Source: Paraphysomonas bandaiensis
Lineage: Eukaryota > Chrysophyceae
NCBI GenBank assembly: GCA_965644295.1
Contig: CBFFRP010000281.1
Location: 482,386 to 546,385 of the forward strand
Length of the DNA: 64,000 nucleotides
Direction of reading: 5' to 3'
Shown: one piece after another, positions 12,330 through 23,968 of the stretch
Numbering within the stretch: the stretch's first letter is position 1
Layout: each line of letters opens with the position of its first letter
Position numbers and translations under genes: made by a program
The notes under the pieces: model-generated
What the model was told of the DNA's origin: nothing
What the model saw: the letters and a program-made list of their open reading frames with translations, nothing else
The model's database searches: none

Positions 12330-12620
12330 GTCGGACTCGCCTTTTCGAGGTATTCTGGAGATTAAATACCGGAAGAAACTAAAACACGAGCCGCGCATAC
12401 AGTTGGCAGATATTGTTCTGCTTACTTATAGCCAAATGCCTATGTGTGTCACATGTGTAGACGTCTTTGGGCCTTGACGAATAAACAGGCATCCGGGAAT
12501 GGGCCCACCTCAAGGACATCGGGGTATTGGGTTGCCTGCTGAAGTCAAACATCCGGGCTGTTCACCTTTTAAAAACAGAGAGCGAAAGTTGTTGCACCTT
12601 GATGATGCTTGCGGTGGCAC
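12330..12620 (-). repeat. Dispersed repeat, inverted copy 2
   Basis: Read on the minus strand, this matches 54,980-55,380 over AAGGTGAACAGCC, TTCAGCAGGC, CCAATACCCC, GGGCCCATTCCCGGATGCC and GGCTATAAGT blocks. It then continues into the same module as copy 1, ending CTCGAAAAGGCGAGTCCGAC. The two copies face each other about 450 bp apart. Confidence 0.6.
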
Positions 12621-13693
12621 ACACACAAGCAGCTTTTGTAGCGCTAGATAGTAGATATCAGAGTTATGCACTACTGCACTACTTGGTACATTTGTTTTGC
12701 TACAACATTAGTCCTGACTCCGACACCCCTATTGCTAATAATCAGATATTTACTACTTGATGTAGCTCTCTGGAAGTGAATTATAGAGAACATAGTTAGT
12801 AATTGGTATTCTAAGTTAGTGATTTAAGTTTTCTACGATGGCACTTGTGGTTCGTATTGGCAGAATAGCGTTTGTTCATTTATATATGCGGGCAATTTGA
12901 AATACACGTACTTGTATTATATTTTATATTTATCTTTCACCAGTACCTAATTCGTATTTTGTTACAATTATATACCAAAATAAACAATTACACCTATAGG
13001 GTAACGAATAAGATACACAAAGAATTTGAAGTATACCAACTGTTGACTTTGAGTATTGAGTGACATCATGCTTGTAAGTGTGTCTTGATCTGAATAGTGC
13101 AAACAAATATCCTAGTTTTTAACTGCAAATAATATAATCAATGTAAGAAGGCAGGAACCCTGCAATTAACAAAAATGTACTTAATGGTTTGTTACTAAAT
13201 AAGAATTTATATTATATTGATGCACAATCCACGACGCAGCAGTTATGCAATACAAGTTTCACGTTGATATATTTACGTCTATTTTACGTTTACATTTAAA
13301 TTTATGAACACCGTACCGTTTACATTACATTAACATATTTTCTTTTAGGATATTGGTTACACTTTGTCGCTGATAGCTAGAAATTATAATGAACGTTAGC
13401 CAGAAAGATACATACATAAGGACTTACCATGACAAGATAAATCGGAATCAAAACGTTTCAAAGAACCCTGACTAGTCAAACCTCTATAAGCTGAAGAGGT
13501 TTTACTGGATCTATTGATCTATATAAGCAGAGCATTAAACTTATTTTGCAAGTTACTTCAACTTACACTTTCGTCATAGTTGTAAATATCAAAATTTTCT
13601 ACTCGGTTGATTTTCACTAGAAGCATACATTAATATTCTCAGTGGGTAACTTGGTGTAGGCAAGGGTATTGATCCCAATGATTCACTAATCAA

Positions 13694-16600
13694 CTAACCT
13701 TCAGTGCTGAGATCGTCGTCACTAACATTTGACAATATGGACTGTAAGGGCACTGCAGTCGGTAATCCAGTATAACCAGAGTCGCTTCGCGAACGGGGAG
13801 AATCTATGGATATATTATTTTGCATGGATGAGACTGTAGAGCTTATGTCGAAATCATTTTCCTCCTTCATATCTAGTGGCTGTTTTTTACTACCAATGGG
13901 AAGAGCAAATGCCTTAGTTAGACTTGTGTGTGCGGTGTAGACTTTGTTTGAAAAAATAGTTGGTTTAATCCGTTCACCAATAGAATATTCCGTCTTCCTC
14001 CGCCTGCAAACATGTCAGCATCATTAGTGAAACAAATAGAGGCTCCGTACAGTTGTACATTGACTCCCCCTTCGTCCGCAATTAGGCATGCTGGTGAAAC
14101 TTTAGCGCACTTCATATTGTCGCATGAAGGTGACTGCGGTCCGCATTTATCGCTGCAACGGATTATAGGCATTGAGGTTCCACGGCGAATTGCTGGATTC
14201 GGAACTTCACCACAGTCACTATCACCAGAGTCATCCCCTAAACGCATCAATTACCACTACATAAACTAAAACATAGCAGTACCAACAACAGATGGGTTAC
14301 TCAATATACCGCCCGCGTGGAACAATCCATCACCGTCAGCCATGGCCCATAAAAACTCTGCACTCGAAGCATAATTGTGTGTTAATTCGTATGCCCATAA
14401 ATTACCTGAGTACGATATGACACCATCTCCATTCATATCGCATTGATTTAATATATCCTGTATTCTTGCAGCCAATATTGGGTCCACAATGTCCTCCACA
14501 GATGAAACGTCATCTGTACAGACAAAGTACATATGATGGCCATGTACACTGGTAAACACTCCCGCTTACTTTCCCCTATCCGCACGAAACCGCCTTCGTT
14601 ACCTAGCTCCTCTAATTCCGCTCCTTTTCTGAATTTCCTTTCTTTAAGGTTAGCATGCATGTCTTGCGACTGGGAAAAGTCACTCTCTATGGAGGCATTA
14701 CTCTGACTACCGTCTCGAATACCCGTACTACGACCACTACGAAAGGCCACATGAGCCCACGAGGTCAAAGTAGTATGACACTAGCGGTGTGATATACCCC
14801 ACCTTTTAAAAAATCCAATACTCGACATTTTGCTCAACACCCTGGATGTACCACGCTGCAATGCACCTTCCTTATCCTGTTGCTCTTCGTTGCTAAGGCT
14901 ATTCAACGGCCGAGTGCTTCGAGTACGGTGCCGCTTTGCATCAAGCACCCGCAGCAGATCTGCCACTGACAGAAACATGAGATTAAATATAAAAAAATCA
15001 TCTAACATAATGAAACAAATATATCACATCTATCATGAGACACGTACCTGTAATATGACCTTTCTTATCAATATCCAATAGCTCAAAGGCTTTATTCAGT
15101 TCATTGACATCCACTTCTCGAGGATCCATGGTGGCCGCCAGAAATTCAGTAAAAGATATCTGTTTATCATTGTTAATGTCAATTGCTTGAAACAAAGTGT
15201 CAGCATCTTGTGGAGAAAGAGTTTCTTGGGACATATACTGCATAGCGTCCACAAATTCTTCCTTGGATAGAGTGCCGTTATGATCACTGTCAAAGTTTTG
15301 AAAAAGAGTCCGTAAACCATCAGTTCCATTACTCGGCTGGCTAAACACTACAGCGAGCATACTGGTCTTATGCAGAGAAGACATGAATGAAGCACGTCGC
15401 ATATTGCTTAATATGCGGCCTATATCTTCAACAGTAGATGCACGCGTTTTCTGTGTCTCCATATAAAACGACGACGACGGATCGATCCACTCGTGCTCCA
15501 GTGCATCTTTAGCATTCCATCGAGACCTGTGCGCAGAACTTCACTACGTCGCATCTAAAGCCAACTAAACTTTTAACATGCCTGTAGTCGTGATGCATCA
15601 TATTCTGTACAAAATCTATAGCCAATGGTGACACTCTCTTCCACTGCGGGTGGTTGAAGTGGTACCTGTATTACACTATAACATCTACAGCATTAAATGC
15701 CCTTGACGATATCAACCGTACCTGCAGAGTAAAATATTTGTTATCATAGCAGCCCTTCCAGCATTCTCAAGTTCCCCCGGTATATGCAGGATTTCAAAAG
15801 GTCTTCTCCCGCAAATCACAATATAGGCCACCACTCCAGCGCTCCAAACATCACAACGTTCATCGTAGTTCTCTCTGAAGACCTCCGGAGCTGTGGTGTA
15901 TGGTGTCCCACAACGGGTGCGCAGTGGAGTCGCACCAATAAACCGAGTGCCAAATCCGAAATCGATTAATTTAATTTGAGCATTTGGGCTTCCATTCTCC
16001 AGTAAAATGTTCTGAAGTTTAATGTCCCTACGTGTGGATGACGACATAATCTGAGCAATAAATGTCACCTACCGGTGACAGATGCCTCGGTCATGCATGT
16101 GGGTGACAGCCGAAAGCAACTGACGAATCAGATTTTGTGCCTGCTCTTCAGAAACTTGTCGTCCTGACTTACGCTCAACTAGTGTACCCAGATGACCTCC
16201 AGTACACAGCTCCAATACAAACCCCACCTATAATATATTCCAAATCATTCAGAAACAAAATCAAATGATAATATACCTGTTCCAATGTATCATACACAGA
16301 AAATAGACCTACAATATTAGTATGATCAACATCTTTAAGTAATTTGACTTCTCTCTCAATACGATTCGTTCCTTCATTCTTTTTATTCATAAATTTTAAG
16401 GCATATTCATTTCCTGTTTCTTTATGACGACCTAAAACAACTACACCAAAACCACCCCGTCCAAGTACAATATTCTTATCAATAATATAGTGATCTTCAA
16501 TCGGTGTGTGATATGTACGTATGAGATTCCCTCGGAGTGAATTACAATGTTCATCATTCCATTTCTTTCTTGATAATTTCCGTATCTTTAAAAGGTACCG

Positions 16601-16699
16601 TCGACGATGACACTTCCAACATGAGTATACAGTCACTATAAATAATACAGTTAATAATACACAGATAATAACTGTGATTATAGTGGTAGTTGAGGTCAT
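13694..16699 (-). CDS. Calcium-dependent protein kinase with N-terminal membrane anchor
   Basis: Eleven minus-strand exons fit in phase: 16277-16699, 16073-16227, 15722-16027, 15582-15665, 15526-15582 joined to the body 15048-15526, 14803-14965, 14570-14736, 14406-14513, 14310-14357, 14051-14237, 13694-14003 (fourth exon ends at 15582, fifth starts at 15526); 809 residues. The kinase domain has LGRGGFGVVVLG, Lys102 in ALKF, HRDIKLQN, DFG and APE. Four EF-hand loops follow: DSDHNGTLSKEE, DINNDKQISFTE, DIDKKGHITVAD and DMNGDGVISYSE. Residues 5-27 form a hydrophobic segment followed by Cys and Arg, so the kinase is probably membrane-anchored rather than myristoylated. EF3 and EF4 are split by about 130 mostly disordered residues. 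One intron (15527-15581) must use a GC donor. The last two exons form a Ser-rich tail and are the least certain part. Confidence 0.85.
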
Positions 16700-17381
16700 C
16701 TTGATATTATGGATGTGTCATATATATATAGAGAGAGATGTGTTGAGTCCTGTTGTTTAATAGATGAATGGTTGTCATGAGATTGATGTTGAGAGGTTGA
16801 TAGATCAATCTTATCGTGTTATCTCATGGCGTATATAGAGACTATACTCATCAGTTATAGTCCAGTGAATTCAAACCATATAGACCACCACACTGCTACT
16901 ATATATATATACATACAGAGCAGCAGTGTGTATATACATAGAGCAGCAGAGTGTATATATATATGACTGAAAGTACACGTGACGGCATACTGCTAACTGC
17001 TATGGGTGTCGTTATCAGTCCAATCACACCAATTTTATGTCTTCATCCAAAATACTTTAATCTGATTGGATAAAAGTAAACAACTTCATGTAGAAATCAC
17101 CAGCAGCACATATCGTTGAAGATAATTCTAGAATAGGAATTCTAACGTACTGGTGCTGTATGTGTATACGGTATACAGTACTGTACCACCCTCCCGTCCC
17201 GTATACGTATGTCTACATCTCTGAAAAAGATCTCTCGCCTATTCTTTGTTTCTACTTCACATCTCTGTAGAGAATCTGTACGTAATTTTCTATATCTAAA
17301 AGCCCTCAATGTCTTGTAACTAAACCCTTCGATCACTCCACTACCACATCATATTATCAGTACAAATCAATCAATCAATCA
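16700..17381. promoter_or_regulatory. Intergenic region between divergent kinase and coiled-coil genes
   Basis: About 680 bp separate two genes transcribed away from each other, so both promoters should lie here. Several TATATA-type tracts and short direct repeats (AGCAGCAG-GTGTATATA around 16,915-16,965) are visible. No specific factor site can be named. Confidence 0.4.
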
Positions 17382-18031
17382 ATGTCTACCTTTACAGATG
17401 ATACGGATGATTATGAAAAAGAACGGATGGAACGTCAGAGGATGGCAGAGGAAGCAGACAGAGAAGCAGAGAATGAACGTAAGAGATACACATACATACA
17501 TATATAATAAGCCTCATATCACAATAGGGGTAAGAAGATCAAGCTTAAAACTCGAAGATGCGGTCGATATCTCAGTGGTGGATGTGAAGGCAGCGGCTCA
17601 AGAGGAGTTATTAAGAGAAAAAAACAAAAAAGAGGCTGATAAGGCCATTGAAAATGAGAAGAAGAGACGGGTGTCAATAGGTGCTCATTCGGAAGTTAAT
17701 GAAGAACTTGAGAGGTCTCGGAATAGGAAAGAGGCCGACAATGCTGTTGAAGAGGAGCGACAGCGTCGAATGAGTCTGGATGCGAGGGCTACGGCACAAG
17801 AAGAGATGTCACGACAGCAGAATATAAAGGAGGCAAAAAAAGCAGCCGATGTATGCTACTACCATTAAATGAGTTATTTAATATATTGTGTAGGGGGAAC
17901 AGAAACGCAGGGCATCTATCAATCAGCTGTCAGATGCACAGGAAGCTCTACAGCGATTGAGTGGCCAACGCGATGCGGATAAACTTGCTGAGGAAGAAAG
18001 GATGCGACGCATGGCTGAGTCTTCAACATAA
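17382..18031 (+). CDS. Coiled-coil protein with RRxS sites every 33 residues
   Basis: Exons 17382-17478, 17528-17850 and 17894-18031; introns of 49 and 43 bp, phases consistent, 185 residues. Almost the whole protein is charged helix (Glu, Lys, Arg, Ala, Gln). It contains RRSS, RRVS, RRMS and RRAS, followed by RRMA at the end. Spacings between the RR pairs are 44, 33, 33 and 33 residues, all multiples of 11, which indicates a hendecad coiled coil. RRxS is the consensus of PKA-like basophilic kinases. No known family was recognised. It is divergent from the neighbouring kinase gene, so co-expression is possible, but a kinase-substrate link is only inference. Confidence 0.75.
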
Positions 18032-18784
18032 GAGAAACTAATGTATACCGATCCCGATATATCTGTTCGTCAATTTATTGATGCTACAGTTGTTATGATT
18101 ATCTACATGAGTAGTCTATCCGTTTGTCATACTATCATTGTCGGGAATATCTAATGTCAAAAATAATATATCATAATTGCTGTATTTCGTTATATTTATT
18201 AGGAATCATATTTAAAATATGTTCGCCAACATTCATAAGAGTTTTCTTGTCCTTGCGAGCTTGTTCCATAAACACCATAAACACTACTTGTGGATTTATT
18301 ACATGTGTCATGTATACGTTTTGGCTACTGATATATATTATTGATGGAATCCGTGGTGCAGATATAGAAAGTATAAATATAAAATCTTCTATATATTCTT
18401 ATTTTCAATTCAAGTCTCAAAAAAGTGTATATGTATATATTTACATGAATTGGGTTTGAAGAACACTCAAATTCGCATCAGGAAGAAGTAGACATTCAAC
18501 TTCAATACTCAGCTTGGAAAGGAGAAGAAATAAATCCTTACTTCCATTAGGAATCTGTTGGTGGGCTGTCGCTGTCATTATCTACCGGGTTAATAGTTAA
18601 TATCATGGCTGTGTAACAATCATAGATTGCAAATTGCAATACCAAATACCAACTCATAGTTGTTATTTGTGAATAGTTACACAGGATGTAAATTCATTTA
18701 CTGCCATATGACAGGGCTACGTATCAAATAATTGACTATAGGATAAATGATTTAAGAGATGTTACATAAATATGTTGTGAGAGT
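18032..18784. other. AT-rich intergenic DNA left of the copia element
   Basis: No convincing gene. The ORF at 18124-18459 is low-complexity and lacks any recognisable motif. Confidence 0.5.
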
Positions 18785-18789
18785 AATAG

Positions 18790-19096
18790 TATTAATTTAC
18801 GCTTTTAGTTAGTGCAATATTGACTGATTGATATTATAGGAGATATAGTAAGTTTATGATGTTGTAGCCCTGTGAGTTAGGAACCACGTCATTCACCAAC
18901 ATCAACATTCTGTTCTACAAATCATATCTTTAACAGCTACTATATTTTCAGTTTCTTTGTATACTTGTAATAGCTACTCCTATACTGTAGTCATGTATAT
19001 TCTGTATTTCATTGCTACATAGAATACAGGATAACTACTAGCGATTGACTTTACCAAACTTCAAGTACGCACGTAGGAGTTGGTTGTAGTTCAATA
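18790..19096 (-). repeat. 3' LTR of copia element
   Basis: 307 bp, identical by eye to 23662-23968. Preceded on the element strand by a purine tract. Confidence 0.95.
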
Positions 19097-19144
19097 CTCC
19101 CACTCAATGAACATATCAGAATATACTGTGATGAGCAAGTCTAC

Positions 19145-22100
19145 TTAGTGCGATACCATAGTGTGCACATGCTGATAGTGCAGCTTCTCGGACAAGGCTT
19201 TAGTCATCACGTCTGCTGTCATCTCTGCCGTTGGCACATGATTCAGCCTGACGATACAGCCTCCCACTTGCTCTCGAATCCAATGATACTTGATCCGAAT
19301 ATGCTTGGAACGTTTATGATTTACCGGGTTCTGAGCTAGATCAATCGCACTCTTGCTGTCCATATTCAAGATTGTTGGAGACGCATTCTTACTGAGCTCA
19401 AATCCACGAATTCCGAGCTCTGTCATCACCCCTCGTATCCATACAATCTCCTGAATTGCAGCATATGCAGCCATATATTCAGCTTCCATAGTCGACGTAG
19501 CCACTGTTGGCTGCAGTCTGGACTGCCATGCAATTGGAGCACCCCACAGATATACGATATACCCTGTAGTGGATCTGCATGTATCCAGATCTCCGGCCCA
19601 ATCTGCATCAGAGTACACACATAGAGGGTCTTCATCTGTGAAATTAGGAAATATGATACCTTGATCAACTGTATTTTCTAAATACAATAAAGTATGCAGA
19701 GCAGCTTGACATGCAGCGTACGTGGGTCTTGTGGTGAACCGGGAGAGAAGATTTACTGTATATGCCATGTCTGGTCTAGTATGCACTGCCAAATACATTA
19801 AGGCACCAATAACAGATTGATAGGGAAATGCATCAACGTATTCTCTCTGTTTTCGAGTTTCTTCCTCTTTTGCATCCTTGGACAACTTTAGGCCAGGTGG
19901 TAGAGGTGTGGTTGCCTTGCACCGTCTCTTCTTTTCTGACAACAAGTGATTGAATCTGGCCACAACATCTTTAGCATATGCAGACTGATGTAACTTAATC
20001 TGGCCATTATGACGCTCAATGGTAAGACCTAAATAATGCTTAAGGTCCCCCATATCTTGCATGGCATATTGAGTCTTAAAGGCGCTGATGACTTCTTCAA
20101 TATGACGGCTGTCAGAGCTGAGCACAATGATATCATCTACATACACAAGTATCATATGTAGGTTATCATCAGTACCCTTGAGTACAAATAAACATGGGTC
20201 AAGAACACATTGTTTATACCCCATCGCCTTTATACTGTCCTTCAGCATTGAATGCCAATTTCGAGGCGCTTGTTTTAGGCCATACAAACTCTTCAGAATC
20301 TTCAAACAACAGCCTTGTGGAATATCTATTCCTGCAGGTGGAGACATAAACACGTCTTCGTCCAGATCTGCATACGGAAATGCCGTTTCTACATCGAGTT
20401 GACGGAGTTGCAGATTGTATCGCAGAGCCAGTGCTAGTGCTAGCCTAAATGATACACCTTTAGCTACTGGGGAGAATGTCTCATTATAGTCGACTCCTTG
20501 TTCTTGAGTAAACCCTTTCGCCACAAGTCGAACTTTGAACTTCTTAATTTTTCCAAGATGGTCGCGCTTTACTTTAAAGACCAATTTAGATTTTATGATT
20601 TTTCGGTGTTTCGGCCTTCGGACAATCTTCCAGCATGTCCTTCGTTCAAGCTTGTGCACCTCCTTCCTGGTAGCTTCAATCCAGTATGTTCTCTGTGGAG
20701 TCTTCTTTGCTTCTGCCAGCGTCTGTGGCTCTTTAATTGTGCTGTTGGAGGAATCAAGAAACAATGAGACATCGCCGAGGACACCAACGTTAACAATGTG
20801 CCGTTTTTTTCGAGGTCGTTTTTCAGTTCTGGGATTTCGATCTGCCCCACCTGTTGAAGATGCGCCCCGATTTGAGCGGTCAGGAGTCCTCTGTTCATTG
20901 TCACTGTCATTACAAGTCTGATCCAACTCATTTCGCAAACTATTAAACTTGTCGGTCTGACACTTTGTAGAGTGAGTCATCTTTACTACATCTTTGATAT
21001 GAATTGGAGTTTGCTCCTCGGTAGTATTTCCTTTCATATCTAATCTCCTATATGCAACAATGACTCCTCTTCTCTCTATCACTCTGGTGGTAACATAACA
21101 CAGGTGTCCATCAAGATGTCTGAGGCCCACCAGGTACTGATAGTCATTTACACTCTCTGCTGTTTCTGAGGTGTCGATTTGTAGATTATCTATTTCGTCG
21201 AAATACTCCTGTGAACGCTCTGGAATTGACTCATCAAACTGTGCATTGACTGCAACAATAATAGCATTCAGGTCTGGAATATATATTTGGTGTCCAACAG
21301 GTTGTTGACATTGTCCCATATAGTATCCAGGTTTTCCCTTTTCTTTCCACTCTTTGCGGCGCTGCTCCTTCGGCACAATAGCCCATGCCTTGCAGCCCCA
21401 GATCTTCAAGTCACTCACATCTGGTGCGGTTCCAGTAATATACTCAAAAGGTGAGATGTATCCTTTCGTTGTCTTCGTAGGTAACCTGTTGATCAGATAT
21501 ACAGCATGCAAGACTGCTTTGAACCAAAATACTGATGGCATGCCACTATCGAGCAATATAGCAAGGGCCATCTCCTTCACTGTACGATTAGTGCGTTCCG
21601 ATAGCGAATTCATTTCGGGTGTGTCACGTGGAGTCCAAGTAACCTGTACAGTCCTTGTGCTGGTGGTTTCACGTAAGTACTGCCTGACATGTTGCCCTAC
21701 TAGTTCTCCTGCGCCATCTGCATGATATCGTCGTAGTTGCAATCCTTCTTTGACAAGTTGGGTCTCTACCATGTCCTTCATACACTTTAACACTTCACTC
21801 CCAGTCTTGTTTTTCAACCCATAAGCCCATACATGTTTTGCATCACTGTGCTTGAATAGTAACACATGTTTGTAGCCTTCCATCGATGGCGTGTTTAGGA
21901 CTTCCATCGTATCTGCACTGAGCACCCCTCTCTCCTTTGGGTTGTTGTCTAAGTTCATCAACTGGCGTGGAGTCCTGAAGTTCTTTCTCGTGAGTTTCGA
22001 TCGCATGCAGGTATTACATTTGCATATCGTTTTTTTGTGTTTTTTTCTGAAATATTTCTTGTCCAGATTTATTCCATCAACTAGGCCTCGGCGGTCGGAC

Positions 22101-23662
22101 TCAGTCAGTTTATCATAGTTGACATGGCCAAGTCTTTTGTGCCATAGAATTCGCTGGTCATCAAACCCCTGCTCCTCAAGTGCTGCTGAGGATTCTTCTC
22201 CAAGCTGAAGTAAGTCTTCGAGTCGAACTGGATATAATCCATTAACACTTCTCTGTCTAATGAGTGTCTTGTTCGTAGTCTTATTTCGAATGACGACTTC
22301 ATCATTATCGAACGTCACAACACAACCCCTATCTGTGATGCTCTTCATATCTACGAGGTTCTTACTTGCTTCAGGTGCGTAGTACACCTTTTTAAAGCTT
22401 CCTACATCGCCAACACTGTGTATTGACAGTTTACCTTTGTTCGCTGTGGACATCTGCCTATCAGCGCGCTGAAGGTTGGTCATGTGGTTTTTGGAGGTAA
22501 GGATCATCTTGTTGCACCCGCTGTCTAAATAAATAACATCTGACATGCTCTGTGCTAGATTCACCTCTTCTTCCACACATATCATCGATTCGTATCCCGC
22601 TTCATCTTCTGAATCATGTACAGACACTCGCGGTTTCTTCTTGTTCTTGTAGGGTGCCGTTTCCCTTCTAGAGTCTCGCCCCCGTTTAGAACTGACCACT
22701 GCAGCTTTAGCAGTCTTCAAGTGGAAGCAGTCTTTAGTCTGATGGCCTGGGATGTCACATATCTCACACACAGGTAGCTTTGTTTTGTTATCACCCCTGT
22801 TTCTGTGATCTCTATCTTTTCTCTGTGATCTTGTCCCCTTCATCCTCTTTATGACATGCTCTGGAGTCTTGCACTCCCTAGCAAAGTGGCCAAGTTTCTT
22901 GCACTTATTGCATCTGCCCTTTCTCTTGTGCTCTTTCCATTTACTGTCATCCACTGCTTGATTGACACTGTCTTCCCCTGAATTTTGCAACGCATGCTTG
23001 CCGAATGATGTGTTTTCATACCCTTTGATTAGGCTGCTTGCTCTTGCGTATGTCACATCGTTTGCTGTATACAGGCTGTGTGCTAGTTGGGAATATCTCT
23101 TGTCTGTGAGACCTTCCTTTAGTCGAGTGAGCTTGTCGTCTTCCGTGACTTCACGACCTAGATTCTCGAGAATCTTGGCCTGGGCTTCAACGCTGTCGAC
23201 GAACTCTGCTCCTGACTGACTTGAGGTAATCTTCATTGAATTGAACTTTGTGACCTCTGCCTGTACTGTATTCTTTTCAACATTGAGAAATCTCTCTTCC
23301 AGTGCCTGTAGTAACCCTTTTGCTGTACTTCCTTCGTAGAGAGCCGCTGTTGTGCCTGCTTTTGGGTGAGCATTGCACACTTCCATCAGGAAGGAGTACG
23401 CGGTCTCGTTCCGGGTGTTCCAGAGTTTCTTCGCTTTGCGTAGTCGCTTCTTCTGTGCATCAGTCATATGAGCTCCCGCTGGGACTGTAGAGTCTAGATC
23501 ATGAATGTGCCTTGGTTTATCCTTTGAGAGGACAAGATGAGCTCGATTGTGTCTCATGAGGAATGAGGTGAAGAACTTCTTGAATTTCTTGAAGTTCAGT
23601 TCCTCGAAGGGAGGTACCTTTGAGCCTGAGGCGACATTCGTGAAATTTCCATCCGCTGCCAT
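19145..23662 (-). CDS. Copia gag-pol polyprotein
   Basis: 1,505 residues without a break. Gag region, then two CCHC zinc knuckles (Cys251-Cys264 and Cys299-Cys312; most copia Gags have one). Aspartic protease motif with Asp380 in YLDSG; integrase zinc motif with LGHVN and CNTC; integrase catalytic residues in SADTMEV, HADGAGE and NSLSERTNR. Reverse transcriptase has KGFTQEQGVDYNETFSP and YVDD; RNase H has YSDADWAGD, EAEYMA and MDSKSAI. The order PR-IN-RT-RH is that of Ty1/copia. The A of the ATG is the last base of the 5' LTR, so the putative primer-binding site lies within the first codons. All catalytic motifs are intact, so it may be active. Confidence 0.97.
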   Translation of the reverse strand: MAADGNFTNVASGSKVPPFEELNFKKFKKFFTSFLMRHNRAHLVLSKDKPRHIHDLDSTVPAGAHMTDAQKKRLRKAKKLWNTRNETAYSFLMEVCNAHPKAGTTAALYEGSTAKGLLQALEERFLNVEKNTVQAEVTKFNSMKITSSQSGAEFVDSVEAQAKILENLGREVTEDDKLTRLKEGLTDKRYSQLAHSLYTANDVTYARASSLIKGYENTSFGKHALQNSGEDSVNQAVDDSKWKEHKRKGRCNKCKKLGHFARECKTPEHVIKRMKGTRSQRKDRDHRNRGDNKTKLPVCEICDIPGHQTKDCFHLKTAKAAVVSSKRGRDSRRETAPYKNKKKPRVSVHDSEDEAGYESMICVEEEVNLAQSMSDVIYLDSGCNKMILTSKNHMTNLQRADRQMSTANKGKLSIHSVGDVGSFKKVYYAPEASKNLVDMKSITDRGCVVTFDNDEVVIRNKTTNKTLIRQRSVNGLYPVRLEDLLQLGEESSAALEEQGFDDQRILWHKRLGHVNYDKLTESDRRGLVDGINLDKKYFRKKHKKTICKCNTCMRSKLTRKNFRTPRQLMNLDNNPKERGVLSADTMEVLNTPSMEGYKHVLLFKHSDAKHVWAYGLKNKTGSEVLKCMKDMVETQLVKEGLQLRRYHADGAGELVGQHVRQYLRETTSTRTVQVTWTPRDTPEMNSLSERTNRTVKEMALAILLDSGMPSVFWFKAVLHAVYLINRLPTKTTKGYISPFEYITGTAPDVSDLKIWGCKAWAIVPKEQRRKEWKEKGKPGYYMGQCQQPVGHQIYIPDLNAIIVAVNAQFDESIPERSQEYFDEIDNLQIDTSETAESVNDYQYLVGLRHLDGHLCYVTTRVIERRGVIVAYRRLDMKGNTTEEQTPIHIKDVVKMTHSTKCQTDKFNSLRNELDQTCNDSDNEQRTPDRSNRGASSTGGADRNPRTEKRPRKKRHIVNVGVLGDVSLFLDSSNSTIKEPQTLAEAKKTPQRTYWIEATRKEVHKLERRTCWKIVRRPKHRKIIKSKLVFKVKRDHLGKIKKFKVRLVAKGFTQEQGVDYNETFSPVAKGVSFRLALALALRYNLQLRQLDVETAFPYADLDEDVFMSPPAGIDIPQGCCLKILKSLYGLKQAPRNWHSMLKDSIKAMGYKQCVLDPCLFVLKGTDDNLHMILVYVDDIIVLSSDSRHIEEVISAFKTQYAMQDMGDLKHYLGLTIERHNGQIKLHQSAYAKDVVARFNHLLSEKKRRCKATTPLPPGLKLSKDAKEEETRKQREYVDAFPYQSVIGALMYLAVHTRPDMAYTVNLLSRFTTRPTYAACQAALHTLLYLENTVDQGIIFPNFTDEDPLCVYSDADWAGDLDTCRSTTGYIVYLWGAPIAWQSRLQPTVATSTMEAEYMAAYAAIQEIVWIRGVMTELGIRGFELSKNASPTILNMDSKSAIDLAQNPVNHKRSKHIRIKYHWIREQVGGCIVRLNHVPTAEMTADVMTKALSEKLHYQHVHTMVSH

Positions 23663-23968
23663 ATTAATTTACGCTTTTAGTTAGTGCAATATTGACTGAT
23701 TGATATTATAGGAGATATAGTAAGTTTATGATGTTGTAGCCCTGTGAGTTAGGAACCACGTCATTCACCAACATCAACATTCTGTTCTACAAATCATATC
23801 TTTAACAGCTACTATATTTTCAGTTTCTTTGTATACTTGTAATAGCTACTCCTATACTGTAGTCATGTATATTCTGTATTTCATTGCTACATAGAATACA
23901 GGATAACTACTAGCGATTGACTTTACCAAACTTCAAGTACGCACGTAGGAGTTGGTTGTAGTTCAATA
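23662..23968 (-). repeat. 5' LTR of copia element
   Basis: 307 bp, identical by eye to the other LTR. Its last base is also the first base of the gag-pol start codon. Confidence 0.95.

Larger units (their letters stand above)
11023..13693. other. Long AT-rich intergenic region with a dispersed repeat
   Basis: No gene could be supported. The only structured part is a dispersed repeat present as two inverted fragments at about 11,730-11,880 and 12,330-12,620 (separate entries). The rest is AT-rich with short ORFs. Confidence 0.55.

Noticed and set aside
20535-20921. 128-codon plus-strand ORF inside the retrotransposon
   Set aside because: Antisense shadow of the gag-pol ORF.
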